A stretch of 64,000 nt of DNA from Anaerococcus sp. Marseille-P3915 (GCF_900258475.1 NZ_LT984887.1:443303-507302), one strand, 5' to 3'. Numbered from the stretch's first letter, positions 1-8,734 are shown. A program made the numbers and translations. Notes: a model not told the origin generated them from the letters alone.

Positions 1-56
1 AAGAAAATTATGATAAGCGATATTGAATATTCAATATCGAACAATGGAGTGATAAA

Positions 57-1376
57 ATGGCCTTACCAATAGTAACCCTAGTAGGTAGAACAAATGTAGG
101 TAAATCTACGCTTTTTAATAGACTAGTTGGCAAAAGAAAATCAATTACTGAAGATATATCAGGAGTTACAAGAGATAGGATTGTCGATAAAGTAGAATGG
201 CAAAATAATGAATTTCAGCTTGTTGATACTGGCGGTATAGATATATCAAGTAAAGAGATGATGAATGTCGAAATCAGAGGGCAAGTAGAAAAAGCTCTTC
301 TTGAGACAAATTTAATACTATTTGTAGTCGATGGTAAAGAAGGAGTCAACCCTCATGACGTCGATATTGCAAATGAAATAAGAAAATATAATAAGCCAGT
401 TATAATCGTAGCAAATAAAGTCGATAATATGATAATGCCAGATGACATTTATGATTTTTATCAATTTGGATTTGATGATTTGAAAATTATATCAGCAGAA
501 CAAGCAAAGGGACTAGGAGACCTATTAGATGCAGTTACATCTTATATTGACTTTTCTCAGTTTGATTCACCAGAAGACGAGACAAGAATTGCCATAATAG
601 GTAAACCAAATGCTGGTAAAAGTTCTCTTGTCAATCTGCTTTTGAATGAAGATAGGATGATAGTAACAAACATCGCTGGTACAACTAGAGATGCTGTAGA
701 TTCTTATTGGCAATACAATGACAAAAACTATGTCTTAATTGATACTGCTGGCCTAAGGAGAAAGGCAAAAGTTAAAGAAAACATAGAATATTATGCCAAT
801 CAAAGGACTTTTGATGCTGTAGATAGTGCAGAAATTTGCTTGTTTTTGATAGATGCTACAGTAGGAGTTACAGAGCAGGATGCAAAGATAGCCGGTTATG
901 CCCACAACAATAAAAAAGCAATAATAATTGCAGTAAATAAGTGGGATTTGGTTGAAAAAGAGACTAATACAATGGCTGATATGGAAAAAAAAATCCGTGA
1001 GACTCTATCTTTTGCAATGTATGCACCAATTGTCTTTATGTCAGTTAAGGATAATAAAAGAATAGATACCCTATTAGATATGATAGAAGCTGTAGATAAT
1101 AACTATAGAATGAGAATTAAGACTGGTGTTTTAAATACAATTTTACAAGATGCAATGCTATTAAATCCACCTCCACAAGATAAGGGTAAGAGACTTAAGA
1201 TTTACTACATGAGCCAGGTAGGAACTATGCCACCAAAATTCTTGTTGTCAATAAATGATAGAGATTTAATTCACTTCTCCTATACTAGATATCTAGAAAA
1301 TCAAATCAGACAAAATTATGCATTGACTGGTGTACCTTTTAGTTTTGTATTCAAAGAACATAAGGCAAAATCATGA
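57..1376 (+). CDS. der: Ribosome assembly GTPase Der (EngA)
   Basis: Der is a double GTPase needed for maturation of the 50S ribosomal subunit. The 439-residue protein shows two complete G domains: the first P-loop GRTNVGKS is at residues 10-17 and the second, GKPNAGKS, at 182-189. Each has its DTxG and NKxD motif (NKVD near 120, NKWD near 294). A C-terminal KH-like domain follows. The start is set by GGAGTGA about five bases upstream. plsY overlaps the stop codon by an ATGA junction, so the two are co-transcribed. Confidence 0.97.
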   Translation: MALPIVTLVGRTNVGKSTLFNRLVGKRKSITEDISGVTRDRIVDKVEWQNNEFQLVDTGGIDISSKEMMNVEIRGQVEKALLETNLILFVVDGKEGVNPHDVDIANEIRKYNKPVIIVANKVDNMIMPDDIYDFYQFGFDDLKIISAEQAKGLGDLLDAVTSYIDFSQFDSPEDETRIAIIGKPNAGKSSLVNLLLNEDRMIVTNIAGTTRDAVDSYWQYNDKNYVLIDTAGLRRKAKVKENIEYYANQRTFDAVDSAEICLFLIDATVGVTEQDAKIAGYAHNNKKAIIIAVNKWDLVEKETNTMADMEKKIRETLSFAMYAPIVFMSVKDNKRIDTLLDMIEAVDNNYRMRIKTGVLNTILQDAMLLNPPPQDKGKRLKIYYMSQVGTMPPKFLLSINDRDLIHFSYTRYLENQIRQNYALTGVPFSFVFKEHKAKS

Positions 1377-1951
1377 AATATATATTAGTAATTCTGCTAT
1401 CCTACCTAATAGGATCAATACCAGCTGGTTATGTGATTGGAAAAATATTTTTTAAACAAGATATAAGGAAAATGGGTTCTGGCAATGTAGGAAGTACAAA
1501 TGCCTTGAGAAATTTCGGGAAATTAGCAGGTTTAGGAACATTTCTATTTGATTTTTCAAAGGCTATTGTTGCTTGCATAATTGGTAAAAAACTTGCTGGG
1601 GAAGAAGGAATTTATCTAGCGATGTTTTTTGTCGTCATTGGGCATATGTATAGCTTCGTCCTTAATTTTAAGGCAGGAAAGGGAATAGCAACAATTTTTG
1701 GAGCTTTGGTATATATCAATCCTGTATTTGCCCTAACCCTATTTGCTGTATTTTTAGTAGTTATGATTGCAAGTAGAATAGTATCTCTTGCTTCTATGAG
1801 TGCTGCTCTTGTAGCTATTGTATACGGTATATATAAGTTTGGAATTAATAGCTTTACTATATGTTTATCTATTTTGGCATTGATGATAATTTATAAACAT
1901 AAGGATAATTTTAAAAGACTTATCAAGGGTGAAGAGAAAAAAATATTTTAG
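1373..1951 (+). CDS. plsY: Acyl-phosphate:glycerol-3-phosphate acyltransferase PlsY
   Basis: PlsY is an integral membrane enzyme that moves an acyl group from acyl-phosphate to glycerol-3-phosphate, the first committed step of phospholipid synthesis. The 192-residue protein is strongly hydrophobic, with several membrane segments. It carries family motif 1, GSGNVGSTN at residues 35-43, and motif 2 around GH 90-91 and KAGKG 100-104. It lies between der (4-base overlap) and gpsA (8-base gap). gpsA makes its substrate, so the pair forms a glycerophospholipid step. Confidence 0.96.
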   Translation: MKYILVILLSYLIGSIPAGYVIGKIFFKQDIRKMGSGNVGSTNALRNFGKLAGLGTFLFDFSKAIVACIIGKKLAGEEGIYLAMFFVVIGHMYSFVLNFKAGKGIATIFGALVYINPVFALTLFAVFLVVMIASRIVSLASMSAALVAIVYGIYKFGINSFTICLSILALMIIYKHKDNFKRLIKGEEKKIF

Positions 1952-1959
1952 GTGATTAA

Positions 1960-2943
1960 ATGACAATATCAATTTTAGGAGCTGGTTCTTGGTCGACAGC
2001 TATAGCAAATATTCTAGCAGAAAAAGATGATGTTTTGATATATGCTAGAGATCAAAGATTGGCAGATTCCATAAATTCAAACCATATAAACTGTAAATAT
2101 TTTCCAGATATAAAACTTAATGAAAAGATAAGAGCTACTTCTGATTTAAAAGAGATTTATGAAAATAAATATATAATCAATGGTATACCAACCCAAAATA
2201 TAAGGTCAGTCTTGGAAAAATCTAGAGATTATCTATGCAGCAATCATGTTATTATCAACTTATCAAAAGGTCTGGAGCTAAACACTCATAAGAGAATATC
2301 AGAAATTTTTAATGATTTTAATAAGGATATTAAATTTGCAGTATTAAGTGGCCCATCACATGCTGAAGAAGTTATTTTTAAGATGCCAACAACAATAGTT
2401 TGCGCTTGTGAAGATGAAAGTTTAGCAAAAGAATTACAACAGCTATTTGTTAGAGACTATTTTAGAGTCTACTCATCACAAGATGTAGTAGGTGTTGAAT
2501 TAGGTGGAGCTATTAAAAATATACTTGCTTTTGGAATAGGTATGTCAAGTGGACTAGGATATGGTGATAATGCGAAGGCAGCCCTCATCACAAGGGGGAT
2601 TCATGAAATGAATAGGTTTGCGAAAGCATTTGGTGCAAACCCTAAAACTATAAATGGTTTGGCAGGGGTTGGCGATTTGATAGTGACAGCTACTAGTAAA
2701 CATTCTAGAAATAACAGAGCAGGGATTTTAGTAGGTCAAGGTTTAAGCATAGAAGAACTTGAAAAAGAAATCCATATGGTTGTTGAAGGTATACCTACAA
2801 CAAAGGCAGTTTATGAATTAGCTAAGGAAAAAAATGTTGAGCTTCCAATAACAAATGAGATATATGAAGTTCTTTTTGAAGGTAAAGATTGTGACCAATC
2901 GGTAAAAGATTTAATGAATAGAGAAATTAAGAGCGAATATTAA
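1960..2943 (+). CDS. gpsA: NAD(P)-dependent glycerol-3-phosphate dehydrogenase
   Basis: GpsA reduces dihydroxyacetone phosphate to sn-glycerol-3-phosphate, the backbone used by PlsY just upstream. The 327-residue protein has the Rossmann nucleotide motif GAGSW at residues 7-11, the GPSHAEEV motif at 131-138 and the catalytic lysine K186 in GGAIKNILAFG. AGGTGA lies just before the ATG. It is the last gene of the der-plsY-gpsA run; a new promoter follows before sepF. Confidence 0.97.
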   Translation: MTISILGAGSWSTAIANILAEKDDVLIYARDQRLADSINSNHINCKYFPDIKLNEKIRATSDLKEIYENKYIINGIPTQNIRSVLEKSRDYLCSNHVIINLSKGLELNTHKRISEIFNDFNKDIKFAVLSGPSHAEEVIFKMPTTIVCACEDESLAKELQQLFVRDYFRVYSSQDVVGVELGGAIKNILAFGIGMSSGLGYGDNAKAALITRGIHEMNRFAKAFGANPKTINGLAGVGDLIVTATSKHSRNNRAGILVGQGLSIEELEKEIHMVVEGIPTTKAVYELAKEKNVELPITNEIYEVLFEGKDCDQSVKDLMNREIKSEY

Positions 2944-2945
2944 TT

Positions 2946-2973
2946 TTTACATATATTAAAATTAGGATATAAT
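2946..2973 (+). promoter_or_regulatory. Predicted sigma-A promoter of sepF
   Basis: TTTACA at 2946-2951 and a perfect TATAAT at 2968-2973 are separated by 16 bases in the short gap between gpsA and sepF. A strong Shine-Dalgarno (AAAGGGTGG) follows before the sepF start. Confidence 0.65.
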
Positions 2974-3009
2974 AAGTGTAAGAATTTAAAAAGAAAAAGG
3001 GTGGTTTAA

Positions 3010-3570
3010 ATGTTAGATAGGTTTAAAGAATTCATTGGAATTGATGATAATTATGACGATTATGATGATGAGCAAATGTATTATGATGATGAAGATGCCA
3101 AAGAAGAAAAAAAAGAAAGTAAAACTTATAGCAATCTATTAGATGATGACAAGACACCATCATATTCATCAAACACTTTTTCATCAAGCTCTTATGGTAA
3201 AAATAATACTAATACTTATAAAAGCTCATATACAAGCAGTGTGGATGATAATGTAGTTAGCATGAACAGTAATAATTTTTCTAGGAGTAATAATATGAGA
3301 ATTTCAATTCAAGAACCATTAGATTATGATAATGATGGTCCAGTAGTAATAGAAGAAATCCTAAAAAATAGAGTAGTGGTTCTTAATTTAGAGATGGTTG
3401 ATAATGACCTTAGAATGAGGATATTTGACTTTGTTAGTGGAGCAGTATACGCTCTCAAAGGTAATATGAAGAAGGTTACTAAAGGTATATTTGTAATCAC
3501 ACCTAATGGTGTTGAGATAGATTCTTTTGTAGCTGATCAAATATCAGAAGGTAATTATAACCAATTATAG
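3010..3570 (+). CDS. sepF: Cell division protein SepF
   Basis: SepF polymerises on the membrane and tethers FtsZ at the division site. The 186-residue protein has the usual three parts: an N-terminal amphipathic membrane-binding segment (MLDRFKEFIGI), a long linker, and the globular SepF domain from about residue 95 to the end. The linker (about residues 14-95) is longer than usual and low in complexity: acidic first, then rich in Ser, Asn and Thr. As in other Gram-positives it is followed by ylmH and lspA; ylmE, ylmG and divIVA are absent here. Confidence 0.93.
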   Translation: MLDRFKEFIGIDDNYDDYDDEQMYYDDEDAKEEKKESKTYSNLLDDDKTPSYSSNTFSSSSYGKNNTNTYKSSYTSSVDDNVVSMNSNNFSRSNNMRISIQEPLDYDNDGPVVIEEILKNRVVVLNLEMVDNDLRMRIFDFVSGAVYALKGNMKKVTKGIFVITPNGVEIDSFVADQISEGNYNQL

Positions 3571-3597
3571 ATCGATTAATTTCGATCTTTTATTTTT
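3569..3597 (+). terminator. Terminator-like hairpin abutting the ylmH start codon
   Basis: A perfect 7-bp stem (3569-3575 with 3582-3588, loop 3576-3581) includes the end of the sepF stop codon and is followed by TTTATTTTT. The ylmH ATG begins at the next base, 3598. It has the form of an intrinsic terminator or attenuator. Confidence 0.6.
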
Positions 3598-4365
3598 ATG
3601 GCTTTAATATATAATCTCGACCATATTTTAGATAAACAGACAAAAACAAATATAAGGAAAGCCTTGGCTTTTTTAGAAAAAGCTTATTATAGAAAAGTCG
3701 AAACAACAAGCTTTTTCTTAGATCCCTATGAACAAAAAGTGATAAGTGATATTGCTACTAAAAATAATATCGATATTGCCTTTATTGGTGGTAACCCTGA
3801 TGCTGAAAGAAAGATGTTTGTTGCAAACTACTACTATCTACCTCTATATGAGCCTAATTATCTAAGTGTATTAGAATTTGACTCATGCGAAATAAGCCAT
3901 CCTGATGTACTTGGAGCTTTATTAAGTTTAGGTGTAGATAGAAATCAGATAGGTGATATTTCTATACTAGATTCCAGGGTAGAATTTGTTATCGATAAGG
4001 GGATAGCTTCTTTTGTAGAATTCAATTTAACAAAAATTAAAAATGAAAAGATACAATTAAAAGAAAAAGAAGCTGGACAAATTTCTTTAATTCCTTTAGA
4101 ATATGAATATCATAAAGGATTCGTTTCAAGCCGAAGACTTGATAATCTTGTAGCAGAATTTATATCTACATCAAGAGGCAAGGCCAAAGAACTAGTTGCC
4201 GCCAGAATGGTTAAGGTTGATTTTCAGACTATAGATAATCCATCATATAGAGTAAATGAATCTTCCCTGATTTCTATTAGAAAAAATGGAAGATTTATAT
4301 ATGATTCCATAAGCGGTTTAAGTAAAAAAGGAAACTACCACATAGAATATAGGAAAATTAAATGA
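3598..4365 (+). CDS. ylmH: S4-domain RNA-binding protein, YlmH family
   Basis: YlmH-family proteins bind ribosomes or RNA through a C-terminal S4 domain; in Bacillus the protein is linked to rescue of stalled 50S-nascent chain complexes and to cell division. The 255-residue length is normal. An N-terminal segment with the FLDPYEQ motif (near residues 41-47) precedes a central domain, and the S4 fold begins near residue 178 (SSRRLDNLVAEF). No Shine-Dalgarno precedes the ATG, which directly follows a terminator-like hairpin and T-run. lspA overlaps its stop by ATGA. Confidence 0.9.
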   Translation: MALIYNLDHILDKQTKTNIRKALAFLEKAYYRKVETTSFFLDPYEQKVISDIATKNNIDIAFIGGNPDAERKMFVANYYYLPLYEPNYLSVLEFDSCEISHPDVLGALLSLGVDRNQIGDISILDSRVEFVIDKGIASFVEFNLTKIKNEKIQLKEKEAGQISLIPLEYEYHKGFVSSRRLDNLVAEFISTSRGKAKELVAARMVKVDFQTIDNPSYRVNESSLISIRKNGRFIYDSISGLSKKGNYHIEYRKIK

Positions 4366-4802
4366 TATATATATTTATAATTATAGCCGGTCTAATTTTA
4401 GATAGACTTAGCAAAATTTACGCAATTAATAATTTTATAGGTAACCCAATCGAAGGTCCAATAATAAATCTCACTTATTTAGAAAATAGGGGAGCAGCTT
4501 TTGGGATTTTACAAGATAGGAGGATATTTTTCCTGCTTATTACGGTAGGAATAGTTTGTTATTTAATATATTATTTTATTAAAAATTATAAAAATAATCC
4601 TCTCATATTAAATGTAGCCCTATCATTTATTATATCAGGAGCTTTGGGTAATTTTTATGATAGAGCCTTTAATGGTTATGTTGTAGATTTTATAGAGATC
4701 TCTTTTGTAAATTTCCCAATATTTAATATTGCAGATATCTTTGTCACAATAGGTTGTGGCTTATCAATAATATATATACTTTTTATTCATGAAGAGAATT
4801 AA
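4362..4802 (+). CDS. lspA: Lipoprotein signal peptidase (signal peptidase II)
   Basis: LspA cleaves the signal peptide of prolipoproteins after lipidation of the lipobox cysteine. It is a membrane aspartyl protease. The 146-residue protein has four hydrophobic segments and both catalytic aspartates in their motifs: D109 in GYVVDF and D125 in FNIAD. Its clients in this window include the two PrsA-like lipoproteins near 47-48 kb. It overlaps ylmH by four bases and ung by fourteen. Confidence 0.96.
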   Translation: MIYIFIIIAGLILDRLSKIYAINNFIGNPIEGPIINLTYLENRGAAFGILQDRRIFFLLITVGIVCYLIYYFIKNYKNNPLILNVALSFIISGALGNFYDRAFNGYVVDFIEISFVNFPIFNIADIFVTIGCGLSIIYILFIHEEN

Positions 4803-5484
4803 AAACATTATAGGAAATGATTGGGATGAAATATTAGAAGCTGAATTTGCTAAGTCCTATTTTAAAGAAATAACTGATTTTTTAGAAGAGTCTTATAAAG
4901 AAAACACTATATTTCCTCCAAAAGATGAAATCTTTAATGCTCTTAGACTATCCTCTTATGAAGATACTAAGGTTCTTATTTTGGGCCAAGATCCTTACTA
5001 TAATTTTGGCCAGGCAAATGGATTAGCTTTTTCAGTTAATGAAGGTGTAAAGATACCGCCTTCACTTAAAAATATTTATAAGGAATTAAAATCAGATTTA
5101 GGCATTCCAATCGCTGATACTGGTTCACTAGTTTCTTGGGCTAAACAAGGAGTGCTTTTACTTAATACAAGTCTAACAGTTGTGGAAAAGAAACCTAATT
5201 CTCATAAAAATATTGGTTGGCAAATTTTTACAGATGAAATTATTAAGATACTAAATAAGAAAGAAAGTCCATGTGTCTTCATTCTCTGGGGAAATAACGC
5301 CATAGCTAAAGAAAAATTCATAACGAATCCTAAACACTTAATTATAAAATCATCACATCCTTCGCCTTTATCAGCAAGGAGAGGATTTTTTGGATCAAAA
5401 GTTTTTTCAAGAACAAATCAATTTCTAAAAAAGAATAATGAAAAAGAGATTGATTGGAAAATAGAGACTCTAGATAGTTTATAG
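4789..5484 (+). CDS. ung: Uracil-DNA glycosylase (family 1)
   Basis: Ung excises uracil from DNA at the start of base-excision repair. The 231-residue protein has the water-activating motif GQDPYY at 66-71 (catalytic D68), the LLLN motif near 123-126 and the DNA-intercalation motif HPSPLSA at 190-196 (catalytic H190). The start overlaps lspA by 14 bases and lacks a clear ribosome site, so translation is probably coupled. The last codons lie inside the left arm of a terminator hairpin shared with the convergent gene. Confidence 0.97.
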   Translation: MKRIKNIIGNDWDEILEAEFAKSYFKEITDFLEESYKENTIFPPKDEIFNALRLSSYEDTKVLILGQDPYYNFGQANGLAFSVNEGVKIPPSLKNIYKELKSDLGIPIADTGSLVSWAKQGVLLLNTSLTVVEKKPNSHKNIGWQIFTDEIIKILNKKESPCVFILWGNNAIAKEKFITNPKHLIIKSSHPSPLSARRGFFGSKVFSRTNQFLKKNNEKEIDWKIETLDSL

Positions 5485-5512
5485 GCTATCGAGAGTCTCT
5501 ATTATTTTTTTT
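5460..5512. terminator. Bidirectional terminator inside two convergent coding ends
   Basis: An 18-bp stem (5460-5477 with 5486-5503, one A-G mismatch, 8-base loop) is followed on the plus strand by a run of eight T at 5505-5512; the minus strand has a shorter T stretch. The stem covers the last codons of both ung and the convergent exonuclease gene, whose stop codons lie in the loop. Confidence 0.85.
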
Positions 5513-6393
5513 GCTAATGCTAAGAGATTTTTATAATTATATAAAAAATCTTGTCTGATAATTAAGAGATTTTCGTTAATTTCAGTATTTGAATTATTTG
5601 TAATATTTAAAGTATTAATTGCAACATGACCATTTGACCCATCTGGGAAATTTCCGTATAGGACGAATAGGTTGAGTCTGATCAAATTATCTTTTATTAC
5701 TATTTGATAGTTGTCTTTAACCAAATATGTTTCATTCAGATTATTATCTGATATAAATTCTATATTTGCTATGTCTTTATTAATATTAGCATTAGAGATG
5801 TAAATATTACCAAACTTTGTAGCAATTCCTAATTTTTCTTTAAGTATTTCTTTTATATCGGCAAGCTCTGCCGTAGCTATTAAATCATTCTCATTGTGCT
5901 TTAATATAGGATAAGGCTTATCTCTTTTTTTAAGGTCATCTTTTAGTTTAGAAATTACCTTGTATCTACTTGGATCATTTCTATTAATACCGATTAGTTT
6001 TTCTATATCGATAAGCTTCATAGAATCAAAATAGATAAATTTTGAACTTCTTTTAATTATCCTATAAATGTCGAAACTATCATCTACTATTATTGGAAAT
6101 TTCTCATGAGCTAATAAACGTGAATTTAAAAATTCGAAGTCAAATATTTCCCCATTAAAGCTAATAACTCTTTTATCTTTAATTTCTCGTAAATATATGT
6201 TAAGTAATCTTTCTTCCTCACTATCATCTTCTGCAAAATATTGAAAGATATATGTTTTATTATTTATAAGTTTCACAAGACCAAGCAAAACAAGCTTATC
6301 CCTTTTAAAATCTAAGCCAGTAGTTTCAATATCCAAAACAAGGTCGTGACTTGTTATTTTATTTGATTTTAAATATTTTTTAATTGTAATCAT
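5479..6393 (-). CDS. YprB-like ribonuclease H-fold exonuclease
   Basis: The protein belongs to the predicted 3'-5' exonuclease group typified by Bacillus YprB (RNase_H_2 fold). The 304-residue sequence has the DEDD-type motif DIETTGL with acidic D21 and E23, a second block around SFNGEIFDFEFL, and a later HNENDL block carrying the third acidic site. The substrate is unknown. No Shine-Dalgarno is seen: a TATAAT lies at 6400-6405, only six bases before the ATG, so the message may be leaderless. The gene converges on ung, with a 6-base overlap, and diverges from the cysteine desulfurase. Confidence 0.8.
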   Translation of the reverse strand: MITIKKYLKSNKITSHDLVLDIETTGLDFKRDKLVLLGLVKLINNKTYIFQYFAEDDSEEERLLNIYLREIKDKRVISFNGEIFDFEFLNSRLLAHEKFPIIVDDSFDIYRIIKRSSKFIYFDSMKLIDIEKLIGINRNDPSRYKVISKLKDDLKKRDKPYPILKHNENDLIATAELADIKEILKEKLGIATKFGNIYISNANINKDIANIEFISDNNLNETYLVKDNYQIVIKDNLIRLNLFVLYGNFPDGSNGHVAINTLNITNNSNTEINENLLIIRQDFLYNYKNLLALAKKIIETLDSL

Positions 6394-6399
6394 AACATT

Positions 6400-6441
6400 A
6401 TTATACTATAGATTTGTAATCTAACTTACTTCTAATATAAT
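6400..6441. promoter_or_regulatory. Divergent promoter region with inverted repeat
   Basis: TATAAT on the minus strand (6400-6405) faces the exonuclease gene, and TATAAT on the plus strand (6436-6441) with TTGTAA at 6414-6419 (16-base spacer) faces the cysteine desulfurase. A perfect inverted repeat, TAGATT-TGT-AATCTA, lies at 6409-6423 between them and over the plus -35 box, a natural position for an operator. Confidence 0.5.
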
Positions 6442-6461
6442 AGAAATATTAAGGAGTATGT

Positions 6462-7571
6462 ATGATCTATTTAGATAATGCTGCGACTACAAAGATGTAT
6501 GATGAGGCAATAAAAGCGTATGTAAAAGCTCAAGAAGAGACCTTTGCAAATCCAAGTGCCCTCCATTCATTTGGTATGGAAGCAGAAAATTTAATAAAAA
6601 AAAGTAGGAAATATATAGCTAGTGTTATCTCGTCTGCCGAGAGTGAAGTATTTTTTACAAAATCAGCTAGTGAATCAAATAATATAGCCATCAAATCTTT
6701 TGATGGGGTGGCGTTAACAAGTAAAATAGAGCATTCTTCAGTGTACGAAGCTTTTAAAAAATCTGATTTTGATAAAGTCATTTACCTAGATAACGATAAA
6801 TATGGTTTTATTGACCTTAATGATTTAAAAAAACAATTAAATAATGATATCAGTTTTGTATCAATAATATATGTAAATAATGAAATAGGTTGTATTCAAG
6901 ATATTAGAAAAATTTCTGAAATTATAAAATCTTATAACAAAAATATAATTTTACATATTGATGCAACGCAAGCTTTAGGAAAGATAAACTGTGATGTTAA
7001 GTCACTAGGTGTTGATATGATGAGTTTCTCCGCCCATAAATTTCACGGTCCGAAACAAATGGGTGGACTTTATATAAAGAAGGATATAACCGCAAAGGTT
7101 AAACCTATTTTGGATGGAGGCTATCAAGAAATAATATCATCTGGAACAAGCGATGCCCCATCAATATATGCTATGGCGATTGCCCTAAGAAAACAAATTG
7201 AAGCTAATGAGTATGAATATATTAAAGAAATTAACTTATATTTTAGATCTTTAATAAAAGATAGTATTGATGATTACTATATAATTTCTCCAGAAGAAAA
7301 TTGTTCTGCATATATTCTAGATGTTGCTTTTGCAAATATTAAGGCTGAGGTTTTACTCCATATGCTGGAAGAAGAGGAAATTTATGTATCAAGCGGCTCT
7401 GCCTGCTCAAAGGGTGATGATAGCAGGATTTTATCTGCTATAGATTTAGATGAAAAATATATGGATGGGGCAATTAGATTTTCTTTCAGTGGAGAAATAA
7501 GCAAAGAAGACCTTGATTTTACAATAGATATTCTAAAAAGAAGTATTGAACTAATAAGGATGGTAATATAA
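6462..7571 (+). CDS. Cysteine desulfurase (NifS/IscS family)
   Basis: This PLP enzyme takes sulfur from cysteine as an enzyme-bound persulfide. The 369-residue protein shows the PLP lysine K193 in SFSAHKFHGP and the persulfide cysteine C315 in SGSACSKGD. AAGGAG at 6451-6456 fixes the ATG start. The next gene is thiI, joined by a one-base TAATG overlap, so its main role is probably sulfur supply for 4-thiouridine in tRNA, as with Bacillus NifZ-ThiI. Because no isc or suf locus appears in the window, a wider role in Fe-S assembly is possible. Confidence 0.93.
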   Translation: MIYLDNAATTKMYDEAIKAYVKAQEETFANPSALHSFGMEAENLIKKSRKYIASVISSAESEVFFTKSASESNNIAIKSFDGVALTSKIEHSSVYEAFKKSDFDKVIYLDNDKYGFIDLNDLKKQLNNDISFVSIIYVNNEIGCIQDIRKISEIIKSYNKNIILHIDATQALGKINCDVKSLGVDMMSFSAHKFHGPKQMGGLYIKKDITAKVKPILDGGYQEIISSGTSDAPSIYAMAIALRKQIEANEYEYIKEINLYFRSLIKDSIDDYYIISPEENCSAYILDVAFANIKAEVLLHMLEEEEIYVSSGSACSKGDDSRILSAIDLDEKYMDGAIRFSFSGEISKEDLDFTIDILKRSIELIRMVI

Positions 7572-8734
7572 TGGAATGGATGATTGCGGTTAGCTTTGGC
7601 GAAATATTTTTAAAGGGTAAGAATAGAAATATTTTCTACAAACAAGCAATTAATAATATAAAAAGAAATATAAGAGAAATCAAACACGGCAAGATGTATA
7701 CAGAATCCTCAAAACTCTATATTGAAGCTGATAGGCAAGATTTCGACAAATTAAAGGAAAATATCTTAAAGGTATTTGGGATTTCTTATCTTGCTTATGT
7801 TTTAAAAACAAATAAAGATCTTGATTCTATATATGAAGCAACAAAAGAGGTTGTTGAAAACTCATATGCTGACAATAAATACACTTTTAAGGTAGAAAGT
7901 AGAAGAACTGATAAAACTTTCAAGCTAAAAAGTCCTGAATTAAGTGCAAAAATAGGTGGATTTATGCTAAGGGATTTCCCGAACCTAAGGGTGGATGTTC
8001 ATAATCCTGATTTTAAGCTTTATATAGATGTAAAAGAAAATGTTTATGTATATGCCGATAGGTTTGAGGGCTTAGGAGGCCTTCCAATTGGTTCTTCAGG
8101 AAAGGGTCTATTGCTCTTATCTGGAGGAATTGATTCACCAGTGGCTGGGTTTATGGTGGCTAAAAGAGGAATGAAGATTGACTGCTTACATTTTCATTCA
8201 TATCCTTTTACTTCAAAAAGAGCCTTGCAAAAAGCGATTGACCTAGGAGAAATTTTATCTGCATATACAGGCAAAATGACAATATATTCGATAAATTTAG
8301 CTGATATTTATAAGGCAATAAATCAAAACTGTGATAGGAGGGAAACGACCATCTTATCCAGGAGGTTTATGATGAGGATTGCCAATAAAATTGCTGAAAA
8401 TAAGGAGTATCAAGCTTTAATTACAGGTGAAAGCTTAGGCCAAGTAGCAAGTCAGACTATAGAATCTATTTCTGTAATAAATGATTCATCAGAAAGGCCG
8501 ATTTTAAGACCACTAGTTGCTATGGATAAGAAGGATATTATTGATATATCATATAAGATAGGCTCCTATGAAAAGTCTATAGAACCATATGATGATTGTT
8601 GTTCAATATTTGCTCCTGATTCTCCACTCACAAAACCTAAGTTAAAATATATAAAGATGTCTGAAGAAAATCTAGATATAGAAAAGTTAGAGAATGAAGC
8701 TATTGAGAAGATGGAAATAATAGAAATATCTTGA
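7571..8734 (+). CDS. thiI: tRNA 4-thiouridine synthase ThiI
   Basis: ThiI adenylates and thiolates U8 of tRNA. The 387-residue protein has an N-terminal ferredoxin-like and THUMP region (about 1-165) and a PP-loop pyrophosphatase domain with SGGIDSP near residues 184-190. The C-terminal rhodanese domain of the E. coli enzyme is missing, as is usual in Bacillota, so sulfur probably comes straight from the upstream desulfurase. Its stop codon lies inside the -35 box of the rplU promoter. Confidence 0.95.
   Translation: MEWMIAVSFGEIFLKGKNRNIFYKQAINNIKRNIREIKHGKMYTESSKLYIEADRQDFDKLKENILKVFGISYLAYVLKTNKDLDSIYEATKEVVENSYADNKYTFKVESRRTDKTFKLKSPELSAKIGGFMLRDFPNLRVDVHNPDFKLYIDVKENVYVYADRFEGLGGLPIGSSGKGLLLLSGGIDSPVAGFMVAKRGMKIDCLHFHSYPFTSKRALQKAIDLGEILSAYTGKMTIYSINLADIYKAINQNCDRRETTILSRRFMMRIANKIAENKEYQALITGESLGQVASQTIESISVINDSSERPILRPLVAMDKKDIIDISYKIGSYEKSIEPYDDCCSIFAPDSPLTKPKLKYIKMSEENLDIEKLENEAIEKMEIIEIS

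Noticed and set aside
1-72. Possible 3' end of an upstream gene overlapping der
   Set aside because: One frame is open to a stop at 70-72, but others close early; with no protein context the gene cannot be named or its frame chosen.
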